Shown piece by piece: positions 1-9,690 of a stretch of DNA of 64,000 bases (position 1 is its first letter; each line of letters begins with the position of its first letter). The DNA comes from Hyphomicrobium sp. (lineage in GTDB: Bacteria > Pseudomonadota > Alphaproteobacteria > Rhizobiales > Hyphomicrobiaceae). The notes beneath the pieces are model-generated. The model saw nothing but the letters and a program-made list of their open reading frames with translations. It was not told the DNA's origin and ran no database searches. The stretch covers positions 132,231 to 196,230 of the forward strand of contig JAKFUV010000013.1 in the NCBI GenBank assembly GCA_021732485.1, given 5' to 3'. The translations under genes and the position numbers were made by a program.

Positions 1-1222
1 TGACGTTCTGCCCCGTCATCTCGATGTGGATGCCGCCGGCGTGCGTGCCCTCGGCGCGATGCACCTCGAAGAACGACAGCGATTCTTTCAAAATTCGGTC
101 GAACGGCCGCGTTTTGTAGCCGGTGGCTGCTGAAATGGTGTTGCCGTGCATCGGGTCGCACGACCACAACACGTTGCGGCCGGCTTTTTTGACCGCGCGA
201 ATAAGCTTCGGCAGGTGGCTTTCGACTTTGTCGAAGCCGAAGCGGCAGATCAGCGTCAGCCGTCCCGCTTCGTCTTTCGGATTGAGCAGGTCGATGAGCC
301 GCAATAGACCGTCGGCGTCGAGCGACGGACCGCACTTCAAGCCGATCGGATTTTTGATGCCGCGGCAAAACTCGATGTGGGCGTGATCGGGCTGGCGCGT
401 TCTGTCGCCGATCCAAATCATGTGTCCGCTGGTGGCATACCAATCGCCGCTGGTGGAATCGCGCCGTGTGAGGGCTTCTTCGTAGCCGAGCAGCAACGCC
501 TCATGGCTGGTGTAGAAATTGGTAACGCGCAGTTGCGGCGTGTTTTCGGATGTAATCCCGCAGGCGCGCATGAAACCCATGGTCTCTTCGATGCGGTCGG
601 CAAGTTCCTGATAGCGGTGGCCTTGCGGGGAATCCTGTACGAAGCCCATGTTCCATTGATGCACCCGCTCGAGATCGGCATAGCCGCCTGAGGCAAATGC
701 TCGAATCAGGTTCAGCGTCGCAGCCGATTGGCGATAGGCTTCGATCTGACGGTTGGGATCAGGGATGCGCGCTTCCGGGGTGAAGTCCGGCCCGTTGATG
801 ATATCGCCGCGATAGCTCGGCAGTTCTTGCCCGTCCTTCTTTTCGGTCGGTGACGACCGCGGCTTGGCGAACTGCCCGGCGATGCGCCCAACTTTGACGA
901 CGGGTTGGCCACCAGCATAGGTCAGCACGACCGCCATCTGAAGGAACACGCGGAAGAAGTCGCGGATATTATCGGCTCGGTGTTCAAGAAAGCTCTCGGC
1001 GCAATCGCCGCCCTGCAGCAGAAACCCGTTGCCGGCAGCGATGCCGGCAAGTGACTTTTTCAGATCCCGCGCTTCGCCGGCAAAGACCAACGGCGGGAAG
1101 GTTGCGAGCTTGTCCTCGACATCGCGCAACGCGGTCGCATCCGGATAGTCCGGCACCTGCAGGATCGGTTTCAGCCGCCAGCTCTCGGGGGACCATTTGT
1201 CGAGGGCCACAGGTGCACCCAT
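1..1222 (-). CDS. 3-deoxy-7-phosphoheptulonate synthase, class II (3' end beyond window)
   Basis: Class II (plant/AroH-type) DAHP synthase, which condenses phosphoenolpyruvate and erythrose 4-phosphate in the first step of the shikimate pathway. About 407 codons are visible and the frame runs open through base 1, so roughly the last 50 residues of a ~460-residue family lie outside. The product begins [19 protein letters not shown] and carries family stretches [53 protein letters not shown] and [10 protein letters not shown]. The ATG at 1222 is preceded by AAGGAG nine bases upstream. It is the last gene read on this strand before the left edge, downstream of the SDR gene and about 200 bp away, so it probably has its own promoter. 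Identity is secure from these motifs. Confidence 0.95.
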   Translation of the reverse strand, partial: MGAPVALDKWSPESWRLKPILQVPDYPDATALRDVEDKLATFPPLVFAGEARDLKKSLAGIAAGNGFLLQGGDCAESFLEHRADNIRDFFRVFLQMAVVLTYAGGQPVVKVGRIAGQFAKPRSSPTEKKDGQELPSYRGDIINGPDFTPEARIPDPNRQIEAYRQSAATLNLIRAFASGGYADLERVHQWNMGFVQDSPQGHRYQELADRIEETMGFMRACGITSENTPQLRVTNFYTSHEALLLGYEEALTRRDSTSGDWYATSGHMIWIGDRTRQPDHAHIEFCRGIKNPIGLKCGPSLDADGLLRLIDLLNPKDEAGRLTLICRFGFDKVESHLPKLIRAVKKAGRNVLWSCDPMHGNTISAATGYKTRPFDRILKESLSFFEVHRAEGTHAGGIHIEMTGQNV

Positions 1223-1429
1223 CGTCTCGAACTCCTTGACGTGCGGACCAGAACGCGCGGATCGCGCATGAGACGGCCCAAAATTGATCGAGGCCACTTT
1301 AACTCAAATCGTGGCGCGGCTTATAGGAGATATGGGGCGGCGACGCCAGCGCTTCAGCAGTGCTGTATCGGGCGGCAAGGCCATGCTCCAATGCGTCGAA
1401 GCCGGCGCTGCGCTCGATAATCCGAGGCC

Positions 1430-2185
1430 CTACAGCCCCGCCGACATGCCGCCGTCGACCATCAGATCAGAGCCGGTGCAATAGAGGCTGTCGTCGGAGG
1501 CGAAGAAGACGGCGGCGCCGGTGATATCGTCGGGCACGCCGAGCCGCCCCATCGGTGTCTTATCGACCAGGGCTTTGCGCACCGGCGGCAGGCGCAGCAG
1601 CCGATCGGTGATCGCTGTTTCAATGTAGCCGGGCGAGATGACGTTCACGCGGATATTGAAGGGTGCGTATTCGATCGCCAGGCCCTTGGTTAAGGCCGTC
1701 ACGGCACCCTTGGTGGCGGTGTAGGCCGCGAGTGGGCGCAGACCGCGGTTGGCCATGATCGACGAGATATTGATGATCGAGCCACCGTGCGCTTTGCGCA
1801 GCAAAGGTAGGCAGTCTCGCGACAAGCGCAGGACGCCGTCGATGTTGACTTCGCGCTGGTGGGTCCAGTCGGCGTCCGACAAATTTCGCACTTCTCCGCG
1901 AACCAGAATGCCGGCATTGTTGACGAGAATGTCGGCTTTGTCGTGGGCAGTCTCGATAGCCCGCGTCAAGGCCGTGACGTCTTGGCCTTTTGACACATCG
2001 ACCTGCATGGCCGTCGCGGCACCGCCATTGTCGACGATCGACTTGGCGGTGTCGGCTGCCGTTTTGCCGTCGATGTCGGTGACCCAGACGTGCGCGCCCT
2101 CCGTCGCAAAGCGCCTTGCAATCGCCTGTCCGATGCCGACCCCTGCCCCAGTGACGATCGCTATTTTGCCTGCCAGTCGTGCCAT
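1430..2185 (-). CDS. SDR family NAD(P)-dependent oxidoreductase
   Basis: Short-chain dehydrogenase/reductase of 251 residues, a usual length for classical SDRs. The Rossmann signature VTGAGVGIGQ is near the N-terminus, followed by NNAG and the catalytic Ser (ISSI) and YTATK, then the ISPGYIET segment and a C-terminal GSDLMVDGG. The frame is open 18 codons further upstream, but the ATG at 2185 has GAGG eight bases before it and starts right at the beta strand (MARLAGKIAIVTGAG), so it is preferred. The substrate cannot be read from sequence; the family includes 3-oxoacyl-ACP reductase-like and sugar or alcohol dehydrogenases. It lies on the same strand between gor and the DAHP synthase gene, with gaps of about 90 and 200 bp. 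Confidence 0.85.
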   Translation of the reverse strand: MARLAGKIAIVTGAGVGIGQAIARRFATEGAHVWVTDIDGKTAADTAKSIVDNGGAATAMQVDVSKGQDVTALTRAIETAHDKADILVNNAGILVRGEVRNLSDADWTHQREVNIDGVLRLSRDCLPLLRKAHGGSIINISSIMANRGLRPLAAYTATKGAVTALTKGLAIEYAPFNIRVNVISPGYIETAITDRLLRLPPVRKALVDKTPMGRLGVPDDITGAAVFFASDDSLYCTGSDLMVDGGMSAGL

Positions 2186-2277
2186 CGATCCCTCAAGGCG
2201 TTTGCAAGCCGCCACCCTTAGCGGCGCGCGCTCTCGCAATCAACCCGGCTTGAAAATTCGCGCTTCAACCAGCAGCT

Positions 2278-3660
2278 TCAACCCGCTGCCTCTCCGGGCG
2301 CGACCCATTTTTCGCGCAACGTCACAAGTTCCTCGGCGGCACTTGGGTGCAGGGCCATCGTCGCGTCGAAGTCCGCCTTAGTCGCGCCCAAGCGTAACGC
2401 GACGGCCGCCATCTGCACGATTTCAGCGGCATCGGCACCGATGATGTGGAGGCCGAGAACACGCTGGCTGTCATGCGCCACGATCAGTTTCATGAACATG
2501 CGTTCGCCGCGGCCGGCGAGGATCGCTTTCATCGGCCGGAAGCTCGCCTTGTAAATGTCGATTGCACCATGCAGCGCGCGGGCTTCATGTTCGGCCAGGC
2601 CGACAGTGCCGATTTCTGGCGTCGAAAACACGGCTGTCGGGATTGTCGCGTAGTCGACGCTCCAAGGCTTGCTCCCGTACACCGTGTCGGCGAATGCGTG
2701 CCCTTCGCGGATCGCGACCGGTGTCAGCGCCTTGCGGTCGGTTACATCGCCCACGGCAAAGATCGATGGCACGGACGATTGCGATGATTCCGACACGGCG
2801 ACGGCGCCGTTGTCGCGCACGCAGACGCCAGCACTGCCGAGACCGAGCTGGCTCGTGTTTGGCGTGCGCCCAATGGCATACATGACTTGGTCAGCAGCGA
2901 TGCGATCACCTGTGCTGAGCACGGCTGCAAAACCACTCGCTGTCTTGTCGATCTGTTTGACGACCGAGTTTGCATGGATGGTGATGCCGCGTGATTGCAT
3001 GGCGTGGCCTAAGCCGGCACGCAGATCTTCATCGAAGCCGCGCAGCAATTTTTCGCCCCGGTGCACGAGCGTTACGCGCGCACCCAGGCCTCGAAAAATT
3101 CCGGCGAACTCGACGGCAATGTAGCCGCCGCCGACGATGACGATGTGCTCTGGAAACGCCGTGAGAGCGAAGGCTTCGTTGGACGTGATGGCATGTTCGC
3201 GTCCAACCAATGCCTTGTCGATGTTCGGCGCAGCTCCCGTGGCAACAAGAATGCGTTCGGCGGTGATGGTGCGGCCCGTGGTCTCGAGACGCACGGCATT
3301 CGGACCGGCAACGACGGCGCGATCGCGAAACAGTTCGACGCCCGAACGCGCCAGAATCGTGCAGTAAATTGCTTCCAGCCGGGCGATTTCAGCGTCTTTC
3401 GCCGCGATAAGCGCGCTCCAATCGAAGTGCGGCTCGTCGACAGACCAGCCAAAGCCTCGCGCGTCCTCGAAGTCGTCGGCAAAACGGCTGGCGTAGACGA
3501 GCAGTTTCTTTGGGACGCAACCGCGAATGACGCAGGTTCCGCCGCACCGGTATTCTTCGGCGATGGCGACACGGGCGCCATGACCGGCGGCAATGCGGGC
3601 CGCGCGAACACCGCCCGAGCCGGCGCCGATGACGAACAGATCAACGTCGAAGGTCGTCAT
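2278..3660 (-). CDS. gor: Glutathione-disulfide reductase
   Basis: FAD-dependent glutathione reductase of 460 residues that regenerates reduced glutathione from GSSG with NADPH in the cytoplasm. The FAD motif GAGSGGVRAARIA is followed by the redox disulfide GGTCVIRGCVPKK (Cys43/Cys48). The NAD(P) motif is GGGYIAVEFAGI, the second FAD site is AIGRTPN...FAVGDVTDR, and the C-terminal active-site His-Glu lies in LHPSAAEELVT. The ATG at 3660 gives the normal N-terminus; an upstream GTG at 3696 is in frame but has no ribosome binding site. Gene order gor, DUF2059, rpiA on one strand is a common Hyphomicrobiales arrangement. The glutathione S-transferase at 20.2 kb would use its product. Confidence 0.96.
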   Translation of the reverse strand: MTTFDVDLFVIGAGSGGVRAARIAAGHGARVAIAEEYRCGGTCVIRGCVPKKLLVYASRFADDFEDARGFGWSVDEPHFDWSALIAAKDAEIARLEAIYCTILARSGVELFRDRAVVAGPNAVRLETTGRTITAERILVATGAAPNIDKALVGREHAITSNEAFALTAFPEHIVIVGGGYIAVEFAGIFRGLGARVTLVHRGEKLLRGFDEDLRAGLGHAMQSRGITIHANSVVKQIDKTASGFAAVLSTGDRIAADQVMYAIGRTPNTSQLGLGSAGVCVRDNGAVAVSESSQSSVPSIFAVGDVTDRKALTPVAIREGHAFADTVYGSKPWSVDYATIPTAVFSTPEIGTVGLAEHEARALHGAIDIYKASFRPMKAILAGRGERMFMKLIVAHDSQRVLGLHIIGADAAEIVQMAAVALRLGATKADFDATMALHPSAAEELVTLREKWVAPGEAAG

Positions 3661-3736
3661 GGGAGCCTGATTGGAAGCTTTCGTGGGTGACAGCACAAGA
3701 CAATAACACGAGTTGCTGCAACATCGCCTGCCCCAT

Positions 3737-4225
3737 TTAGGGCTTCGGCGCTTCTGCCGGTGCCGCGCGCCGCATTTCGTCCATGACCTTCGTGCTGTAA
3801 CTCATACCGATCGCTGCGCCTTTTTGCATGAGGTCAGGCGTTGCCTGGATGAATTTTGCGCCGGCACCCGACCGGTAGAAATCGGCGACCGTTTTCATTT
3901 CTTCAGCCGTGAAGGTTTCGGCGTACAGATGCGCAAAATCGGTCATCATGTCTTCGCGATACGCCATCAGCTTGGCGATGCTTTTATCGAATTCGGCCGA
4001 GAACTTTTCTTTCTGCTCGTTCGACGCTGAATTCGCACTCTGTAGAAAAGCGGTTTTCATCGTGTCGATGGCCGTATCCATTTGCTTAGTGACGCCCAAG
4101 ACCGTCATCAAATCTCGCGCCGCAGTCACGCGAGCGGGATCGGCGGCAGGTTTGACATTTTCGGCTCGAAGCGGCAGCGCGAAGATCGATGCCACAGCTA
4201 TCATCGTCACGAAGCGCAACCACAT
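3737..4225 (-). CDS. DUF2059 domain exported protein
   Basis: Exported protein of 162 residues. Residues 1-20 form a signal peptide (MWLRFVTMIAVASIFALPLRAE), and the rest is an alpha-helical DUF2059 domain with the usual YAETFTAEEMKTVADFYRSG region that occurs in many proteobacterial periplasmic proteins of unknown function. The ATG at 4225 follows the rpiA stop by only 4 bases, and its GGAGG ribosome binding site sits inside the last codons of rpiA, so the two are translationally coupled. It lies between rpiA and gor on the same strand. No function is known. Confidence 0.88.
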   Translation of the reverse strand: MWLRFVTMIAVASIFALPLRAENVKPAADPARVTAARDLMTVLGVTKQMDTAIDTMKTAFLQSANSASNEQKEKFSAEFDKSIAKLMAYREDMMTDFAHLYAETFTAEEMKTVADFYRSGAGAKFIQATPDLMQKGAAIGMSYSTKVMDEMRRAAPAEAPKP

Positions 4226-4229
4226 GACA

Positions 4230-4952
4230 TCAATCCTCCGGTTCAAATGCATCGTCGTCGCTCGTCAAGATTTCGACGCCCATCGGGCCAGCAATGATGC
4301 CGATGTCAGCGATCCCAAGAAACAGTCCGCAGTCGACGACGCCGGGGACGAGCTTCAGGGCATCATCGAGCGCTTCGGGGTCCTCGATCATGGAGAAGTG
4401 GCAGTCCATGATGTAATTGCCGTTGTCGGTTACGAATGGGCTGCCATCCGGTGTCCGGCGCAGCACGATGGATCCATCGCAGCCGCAATCAGAGGCCATG
4501 TCCGCGATCAACCGCTCGGTCGATCCCCGTCCAAACGGCACAACCTCGACTGGCAACGGAAAAGCGCCGAGCGTTTCAACCCGTTTCGTGTGATCGGCGA
4601 TGATGATGACGCGGCTGGACGCGACGGCAACGATTTTTTCACGCAACAGAGCCCCGCCACCGCCTTTGATGAGGCGCAGCTCGCTGTCCAATTCGTCGGC
4701 GCCATCGACGGTCAGATCGAGCAATGGGTCGTCTTCGAGCGTCGTAAGCCTGATGCCGAGCGCTGCCGCCTGTGCCCGAGTGGCGTCTGACGTCGGCACA
4801 CAGACGATATCGAGACCAGCGCGCACTTTTTGGCCGAGCAAATCGACGAATTTCGCAGCCGTCGATCCAGTTCCTAGGCCGATCTTCATTCCCGGTTGCA
4901 CATGCAGGATCGCGTGCTCCGCTGCCGCTTGCTTCCACTCGTCCGCGCTCAT
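4230..4952 (-). CDS. rpiA: Ribose-5-phosphate isomerase A
   Basis: Ribose-5-phosphate isomerase A (240 residues), interconverting ribose 5-phosphate and ribulose 5-phosphate in the pentose phosphate pathway. Visible motifs are [26 protein letters not shown] with the catalytic Asp, and [14 protein letters not shown] with the conserved Lys and Glu. The frame is open about 119 codons further upstream, but that part has no family similarity and would overlap the divergent gph gene, so the ATG at 4952 ([14 protein letters not shown]) is chosen. A GGAGA lies about 12 bases before it. The gene is divergent from gph; rpiA, DUF2059 and probably gor are co-transcribed. Confidence 0.95.
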   Translation of the reverse strand: MSADEWKQAAAEHAILHVQPGMKIGLGTGSTAAKFVDLLGQKVRAGLDIVCVPTSDATRAQAAALGIRLTTLEDDPLLDLTVDGADELDSELRLIKGGGGALLREKIVAVASSRVIIIADHTKRVETLGAFPLPVEVVPFGRGSTERLIADMASDCGCDGSIVLRRTPDGSPFVTDNGNYIMDCHFSMIEDPEALDDALKLVPGVVDCGLFLGIADIGIIAGPMGVEILTSDDDAFEPED

Positions 4953-5165
4953 GCCGTCGGGTCTCCGCTTTGATCGTGCTGCACCGGCCGCGCCGAGCGA
5001 TGTCCCAGCCGCAATCGATCCGGGTGCCGTGATCCTCGTTGCCCTTCTTAGGCCTGGCGCGACATGAAATCCAGCGACGCAAGTCTGTTTGTCGGCTAGG
5101 AAATCCACCCATCGGGCGCCGGCCGCGACGCCGTTCGATGTGCAACCCAAGAGTCGTGACGCGCC

Positions 5166-5831
5166 ATGCATCCTTGGACCCTGGTATTCGATCTTGACGG
5201 CACGCTGGTCGATACCGCACCCGACTTGGCTGCTGCGACCAACCACGTCATGGCGACGCTCGGGCTCACTCCGGTTTCTGTCGCCGAGATCCGGCCGTTT
5301 GTCGGTCACGGCGCGCTGGCCATGATGTCAGCAGCGGCGGCGACGCACGGTCGCTTGTTGGCGGAGCCAGAACTGCACGATATGTTCAAGATATTTCTTC
5401 GCCACTACAGCGCGCATCTTGCCGACAAAAGCCGGCCTTATCCCGATGCCGTTGAAACTCTGCAGCGCTTGCGCGCAACTGGCGCCACGCTCGCCGTTTG
5501 CACCAACAAGCTTGAACAACACGCCCGCCAACTGCTTGCGGCACTGGATATGACGGACTTGTTTGCCGCCATCACTGGCCGTGACAGTCTCGCGGTCTAC
5601 AAGCCTGATCCAGGGCATTTTACGGGTACTGTCGAACGCGCACGCGGGCTGCAGACCCACGCCATCATGATCGGTGATAGCGAGACGGATATCCAAACCG
5701 CGAGGGCTGCTCGCGTGCCTGTGGTGGCTGTCGATTTTGGTTACAGCAATGTCCCGGTTTCAACGCTTGGACCCGACGCGATAATTTCGAGCTACCGCGG
5801 TCTGGAGCCGGCTTTACGCGGGCTGATGTGA
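5166..5831 (+). CDS. gph: Phosphoglycolate phosphatase, HAD family
   Basis: HAD-superfamily phosphatase of 221 residues. Motif I is [14 protein letters not shown] (nucleophile Asp), motif II is VCTNK, the motif III lysine is in YKPDPGHF, and motif IV is [13 protein letters not shown]. The cap after motif I is of the Gph/CbbZ kind, consistent with removing 2-phosphoglycolate produced by DNA repair or by a Rubisco-type oxygenase reaction. HAD substrates overlap, so the substrate is an inference from family and from its usual place beside rpiA. The gene is divergent from rpiA with about 210 bp between the starts. The ribosome binding site is weak. Confidence 0.88.
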   Translation: MHPWTLVFDLDGTLVDTAPDLAAATNHVMATLGLTPVSVAEIRPFVGHGALAMMSAAAATHGRLLAEPELHDMFKIFLRHYSAHLADKSRPYPDAVETLQRLRATGATLAVCTNKLEQHARQLLAALDMTDLFAAITGRDSLAVYKPDPGHFTGTVERARGLQTHAIMIGDSETDIQTARAARVPVVAVDFGYSNVPVSTLGPDAIISSYRGLEPALRGLM

Positions 5832-5859
5832 ATTCGCCGTGTCACCCGGACCGCAGTCC

Positions 5860-6237
5860 TCAGTAGGTCAGCACTTTGCTTTCACCCGACATGATCTGTT
5901 CGATGAAATGTGCAGCGCCGACGACACCATGGCATTCCGAGATTATGTCGTCGACGCACATGCCGAACAAATCGAGGCCCGGCGAACAACAGTGAAACTT
6001 CACACCGGCTGCGTGCGCGTCTTTGATGAAATCATGGGCTGTGCGTCCGTCTCCGGCCTTGACGACAATGGACTGTGCGACACCATTTTTCAGCAATTTG
6101 GCCGCCAGACCCGTGCAGATGACATCGACGTCGTAGTTCATCGATGCCGCCACCATCGCCTGAAAGATCGGCGCGGCCACTTCCTCCGGATGACGCGGGT
6201 CTGTGTTGGCCATGATGATGATGAGTTTTTGCGACAT
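5860..6237 (-). CDS. DsrE/DsrF-like family protein
   Basis: Small soluble protein of 125 residues of the DsrE/DsrF-like (YchN-like) fold: MSQKLIIIMANTDPRHPEE at the N-terminus, then VDVICTGLAAKLL, and a cysteine-containing FHCCSPGLDLFGM near the C-terminus. Members of this superfamily include sulfur-relay subunits, but many are uncharacterised; here the role is unknown. The ATG at 6237 has GAGG eight bases upstream. The frame is open further upstream but that would overlap the end of the RND gene. It follows the RND exporter on the same strand with an 83-bp gap and may be co-transcribed; it converges with gph. Confidence 0.75.
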   Translation of the reverse strand: MSQKLIIIMANTDPRHPEEVAAPIFQAMVAASMNYDVDVICTGLAAKLLKNGVAQSIVVKAGDGRTAHDFIKDAHAAGVKFHCCSPGLDLFGMCVDDIISECHGVVGAAHFIEQIMSGESKVLTY

Positions 6238-6320
6238 CGGCGCCTCGTCAACTAATCGCGTGCCAGACCATGAGGTCCGTACGCCATGGCTTCGCAACAT
6301 CGGCAACCGGCGGCATGGCT

Positions 6321-8639
6321 TCAGATTTGCCGCGAAATATACCGCCGATACACAAGAATGGATGCGGGCAAAAATACCAAGTCTGCAACGAGCGACGCGA
6401 GCAGCGTAATTCCGCACACCATGCCGAAGGTGCGCAACGACGGTAGGTCCGAGAAGATCGTAACGCCCAAACCAAAGGCCAGCACGATCGTCGTCAGAAT
6501 AATGGCGGGACCGACTAAAACCCGGGCTCTTCGAATAGCCGCGACCGGTGAATCGCCGACGGCTTCCTCGATCCGCAAGCGATTGAGAAAGTGGATCAGC
6601 GCATCGACACCAAGGCCGAACACCACCAGAAGGGCGACCACGGACGAAAACTCAAGCCCGCCGCCTTGCAGCCAAAGCACGGCGCCAGACGTCACAACCG
6701 GAAACAACCCCGGCAGCAGACTGATCACTCCAACAAACACGGATTTGAAGGCGATCGACAGCAGGATCGCCGCAACCAGCACGCACAGCGGCAAACTCTC
6801 GTTGAGCTGCGTGATCATGCGGTGACTGTTGCGCGCCGCAACGGCTGGCAGGCCGGTGACCGAAATCTCGAAGCCGGGATTGGCCGCGCGTACGGGACCA
6901 AGCGTTGCATCGACTTTTTCGACGAGTGGGAGAATTTCGCTAGCGTCGACGTCCGGCAGGCGCCCGGTCACGAGCACGGCTTTTTCGTCGCCTTCATCTT
7001 TGGCGATGAAACGGCGCACCAAATGGTCGGGCAGCAGGCCAACGTATTTTTTGATAGTCTCGACGTTGTCGTCGCCATTTTCAAGCAGCCAGCGTCTGAG
7101 ACTCTCGATTGACCAGACATTGCCCAGCCCCGCCGCGGTCTCGAGGGCTTTATGGGTGGCCGCTATGACGGCCAGCGGACCGGCGTCATAGAGTGTTGCC
7201 TCGCCTTTCCATCGGATCATGACGTGAAACGGGTTAGCCCCGGTCAATTTGCTGTCGAGGCGGCCCGACGCATCGAGCGCTTGCTCGCGATCGGGAACTT
7301 GATCGGCGAGGCGATAACGCGGTTCGAGTTGCAGATAGGCCGCCGTAAAGATACCAAACAGAGTGAAGCCGAGCAGGGTGTAGGCGCCCGGATGGCGGAC
7401 CACGCGGTCGACGACGGCGCCGACGAACGTCCCAAGGGCGTCCATCATGCCGTCGGCCGGCGTCGTGTCGCGAGCCAGCTTCTGTTCACTTCGGATAAAT
7501 AACAGCGCCAGCAGCGGCAACACTGCAACGACGGCGACGAACGAAATGCAAACCGACATGGCGCCAGCGTGACCGAACGTGCGGATCAGGCCTGATTCCG
7601 AAAACAGCAGAGCCAAAAACGAAAGCAGCGCGGCGCCGTGGGCCAAAACGCAAGCCGGCCCGACCACTGCGACCGCAAATTTGACCGCCTCGTATTTGGT
7701 ATCGCCTTCGCGCAACCTGATCCGGATGGCTGACACCATCTGCATGCTGTCGGCAAATCCCATGACCATGATCAATGGCGTCATGACGTTCAAAAACAGG
7801 TTGAGTTTGAAATTCATCCAGCCGAGGAGGCCAAGCGACCACGCCACCGCAATCACCGGGGGAACGGCCGCAACCAGCATCAGCGATACGCGGCGGAAAA
7901 ACACCGCGGCAATGATGGCGCCGAACAAAAGCCCCATGCCATTATAGACAATCTGATCGCGTTCGACGGCGTTGCGGATCTCAAGCTGCATGACCGGCGC
8001 ACCAGCGAGCCGCACCGTCAATCCTGCCGGCGTCAAATGCTGCTTGGCTGCCTGCTCGATTTCGCCGATGACGACACTCGGCGTGCGCTCCTTCACGACG
8101 GCCCGATCCAAGGCCAGCACCATCAAGGACAACTGGCCGTCGTCGGACAGAAATTTACCCTTGACGATATCGTTGGATTTCAGGGCAGCGATCACCGATG
8201 GAAGCGCGGCATCGTCGGGCAACTCGTCGGGCACCAGAGGTGCGGCGTAGCCACTTGCATCGGGCTTGGCGCGAGCCGACAGCATCGAAACGATGCCGGA
8301 CACCCCGTCAACCAGTTGTAAGTCTGCCGCCGTTTCAGCCACGGCTTCGAGACCTTGCCGCGTCAGCAGCTTTTCACCTTCGACAACCACTAGCACGTCG
8401 TACTCACTCGACGGAAAACGGCGGTCGATTTCTTCGTATTGGCGAAACTCCGGCGTGTTTGTGCGGAACAATTCAGACAAGCTGTCATCGACCGCGAGAC
8501 GTGTCACTCCGATCGCCGCCAGCGCGGTCAGGACAGCAATGACAACGGCCGAGATGTAAGGAGCTTTGAGGGCGATCAGCCCGATTTTTTCAAGCCCGAA
8601 CGTATACAACAACGAACGGCTAGGCTCTTCGGGCTGCAA
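6321..8639 (-). CDS. RND/MMPL-family transporter
   Basis: Large inner-membrane exporter of 772 residues with the double RND layout: one membrane helix, a large periplasmic loop, a block of five or six helices (VYNGMGLLFGAIIAAVFFRR through the SVCISFVAVVAVLPLLALLF region), then a second helix (YTLLGFTLFGIFTAAYL), loop and helical block near the C-terminus. The MMPL/sterol-sensing-like parts and size match single-subunit RND exporters such as the hopanoid transporter HpnN and its relatives; no lipid biosynthesis genes are adjacent, so the cargo is unknown. The start is TTG at 8639, supported by GGGGGAG about seven bases upstream. No ATG lies near it in frame. Confidence 0.86.
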   Translation of the reverse strand: MQPEEPSRSLLYTFGLEKIGLIALKAPYISAVVIAVLTALAAIGVTRLAVDDSLSELFRTNTPEFRQYEEIDRRFPSSEYDVLVVVEGEKLLTRQGLEAVAETAADLQLVDGVSGIVSMLSARAKPDASGYAAPLVPDELPDDAALPSVIAALKSNDIVKGKFLSDDGQLSLMVLALDRAVVKERTPSVVIGEIEQAAKQHLTPAGLTVRLAGAPVMQLEIRNAVERDQIVYNGMGLLFGAIIAAVFFRRVSLMLVAAVPPVIAVAWSLGLLGWMNFKLNLFLNVMTPLIMVMGFADSMQMVSAIRIRLREGDTKYEAVKFAVAVVGPACVLAHGAALLSFLALLFSESGLIRTFGHAGAMSVCISFVAVVAVLPLLALLFIRSEQKLARDTTPADGMMDALGTFVGAVVDRVVRHPGAYTLLGFTLFGIFTAAYLQLEPRYRLADQVPDREQALDASGRLDSKLTGANPFHVMIRWKGEATLYDAGPLAVIAATHKALETAAGLGNVWSIESLRRWLLENGDDNVETIKKYVGLLPDHLVRRFIAKDEGDEKAVLVTGRLPDVDASEILPLVEKVDATLGPVRAANPGFEISVTGLPAVAARNSHRMITQLNESLPLCVLVAAILLSIAFKSVFVGVISLLPGLFPVVTSGAVLWLQGGGLEFSSVVALLVVFGLGVDALIHFLNRLRIEEAVGDSPVAAIRRARVLVGPAIILTTIVLAFGLGVTIFSDLPSLRTFGMVCGITLLASLVADLVFLPASILVYRRYISRQI

Positions 8640-9282
8640 AATATGACTCCCCCCGACCTCATGCGTCGGACCGCCGCCTCCTCAACGCGCCCACAGCTCG
8701 TGCCGCGCGGCCGCTCGAGGCTTACCTCACATATGGCGCCGATCGACATCTCGGACTCGCCGTATTACGGGGCGGACCGTCGCATTCCCCGCCGTTGTGC
8801 GCAAGGCCCGGAATTGACGTTGGAAGGTCTTGTGATTGTGCGCGCGAACGGGTTGCTTGGAGGTTCGCGCTGCCACGCCAACACCGCTCGCACCCCTACG
8901 TCCTGCCCAATCGCGCGCATGCTGCGCCAACCCATCCTTATCTATGTTCGATCGCACGATCGATACGTCGGGGCGGTCGTGCCGACTGCCTATTTTGCAG
9001 GCTGACATTATGTTGACTGCGATGTCGGCGGGCAGCGCCTTGGCGGTGGTTGCGACAGATCCGGCGCGCTTGCCGATTTGACAGCGTTTTGCAACACCGC
9101 AAGGGCGGCGCTCAGCACCGTGTTGCGGCCCACCGAACGTCTTGCATTTTGATCAGCTGAACACAGCGGCGATGACGTGCCGGCAAGCGGGCGCACATCG
9201 CTCGTCGCAAGCGGTTTCGCCCAGCGGCGCGCCAGGCTTGACAGTGGATGGCCGGCGCTCTCATAACGACGCGTCAGCGACC
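8640..9282. other. Long intergenic stretch before tRNA-Val
   Basis: About 640 bp between the TTG start of the RND gene and tRNA-Val. It should contain the promoter of the RND gene, reading leftward, and the tRNA promoter. Apart from the weak 90-codon frame at 8733-9005, no gene, strong hairpin or repeat is evident. Confidence 0.5.
8733..9005 (+). CDS. Possible small hypothetical protein
   Basis: Open frame of 90 codons starting ATG at 8733 (MAPIDISDSPYYGADRRIPRR) in the roughly 640-bp stretch between the RND exporter and tRNA-Val. G or C is favoured at third codon positions, and the N-terminus looks protein-like. There is no convincing ribosome binding site, and I recognise no family. The opposite strand also has an open frame here (8727-9008), which weakens the case. 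Treat it as a weak candidate. Confidence 0.2.
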   Translation: MAPIDISDSPYYGADRRIPRRCAQGPELTLEGLVIVRANGLLGGSRCHANTARTPTSCPIARMLRQPILIYVRSHDRYVGAVVPTAYFAG

Positions 9283-9357
9283 GGGCGGTTAGCTCAGCGG
9301 TAGAGCACACGCTTCACACGCGTGGGGTCATAGGTTCAATCCCTATACCGCCCACCA
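9283..9357 (+). tRNA. tRNA-Val (anticodon CAC)
   Basis: Complete cloverleaf of 75 bases including an encoded CCA. The acceptor stem GGGCGGT (9283-9289) pairs with ACCGCCC (9347-9353). The D arm is GCTC...GAGC. The anticodon stem CACGC/GCGTG encloses loop TTCACAC with anticodon CAC at 9315-9317, reading GUG valine codons. The T arm ATAGG-TTCAATC-CCTAT is perfect. The 3' CCA is encoded at 9355-9357. The 10-base 3' end is repeated just downstream (see findings). Confidence 0.97.
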
Positions 9358-9690
9358 TGACCGCCCACCACGAATGACCGTCTGCTGACGCGCTTCGGAC
9401 TATGTTTTGCAAGAGTCTGCACCAACCCGGCGGCTTCAGCAGACTGCGATCGAACATCCAGGTACATCGGCCGTCGACCTATCCGCGGCGGCTGGCGGTC
9501 AATTGGCCATTTGCCGAATTCTAACGCGAATTTTGCGCGTGGGCGAGGTTTCAGCTGCCACTAAGACGCATGTCGCATGCCAATTAAAGCATCCTGATAT
9601 GTCAAATATTATTTCGCATCGCGTGGGTGAGCCCTAAAATCGGCGGTGAGCCATTGAGCTCGAATGCATTGAGCGCTTACGGAGATGGCG

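Noticed and set aside
4953..5309. N-terminal extension of rpiA
   Set aside because: It has no similarity to the family, would overlap the divergent gph gene, and ATG 4952 gives normal length.
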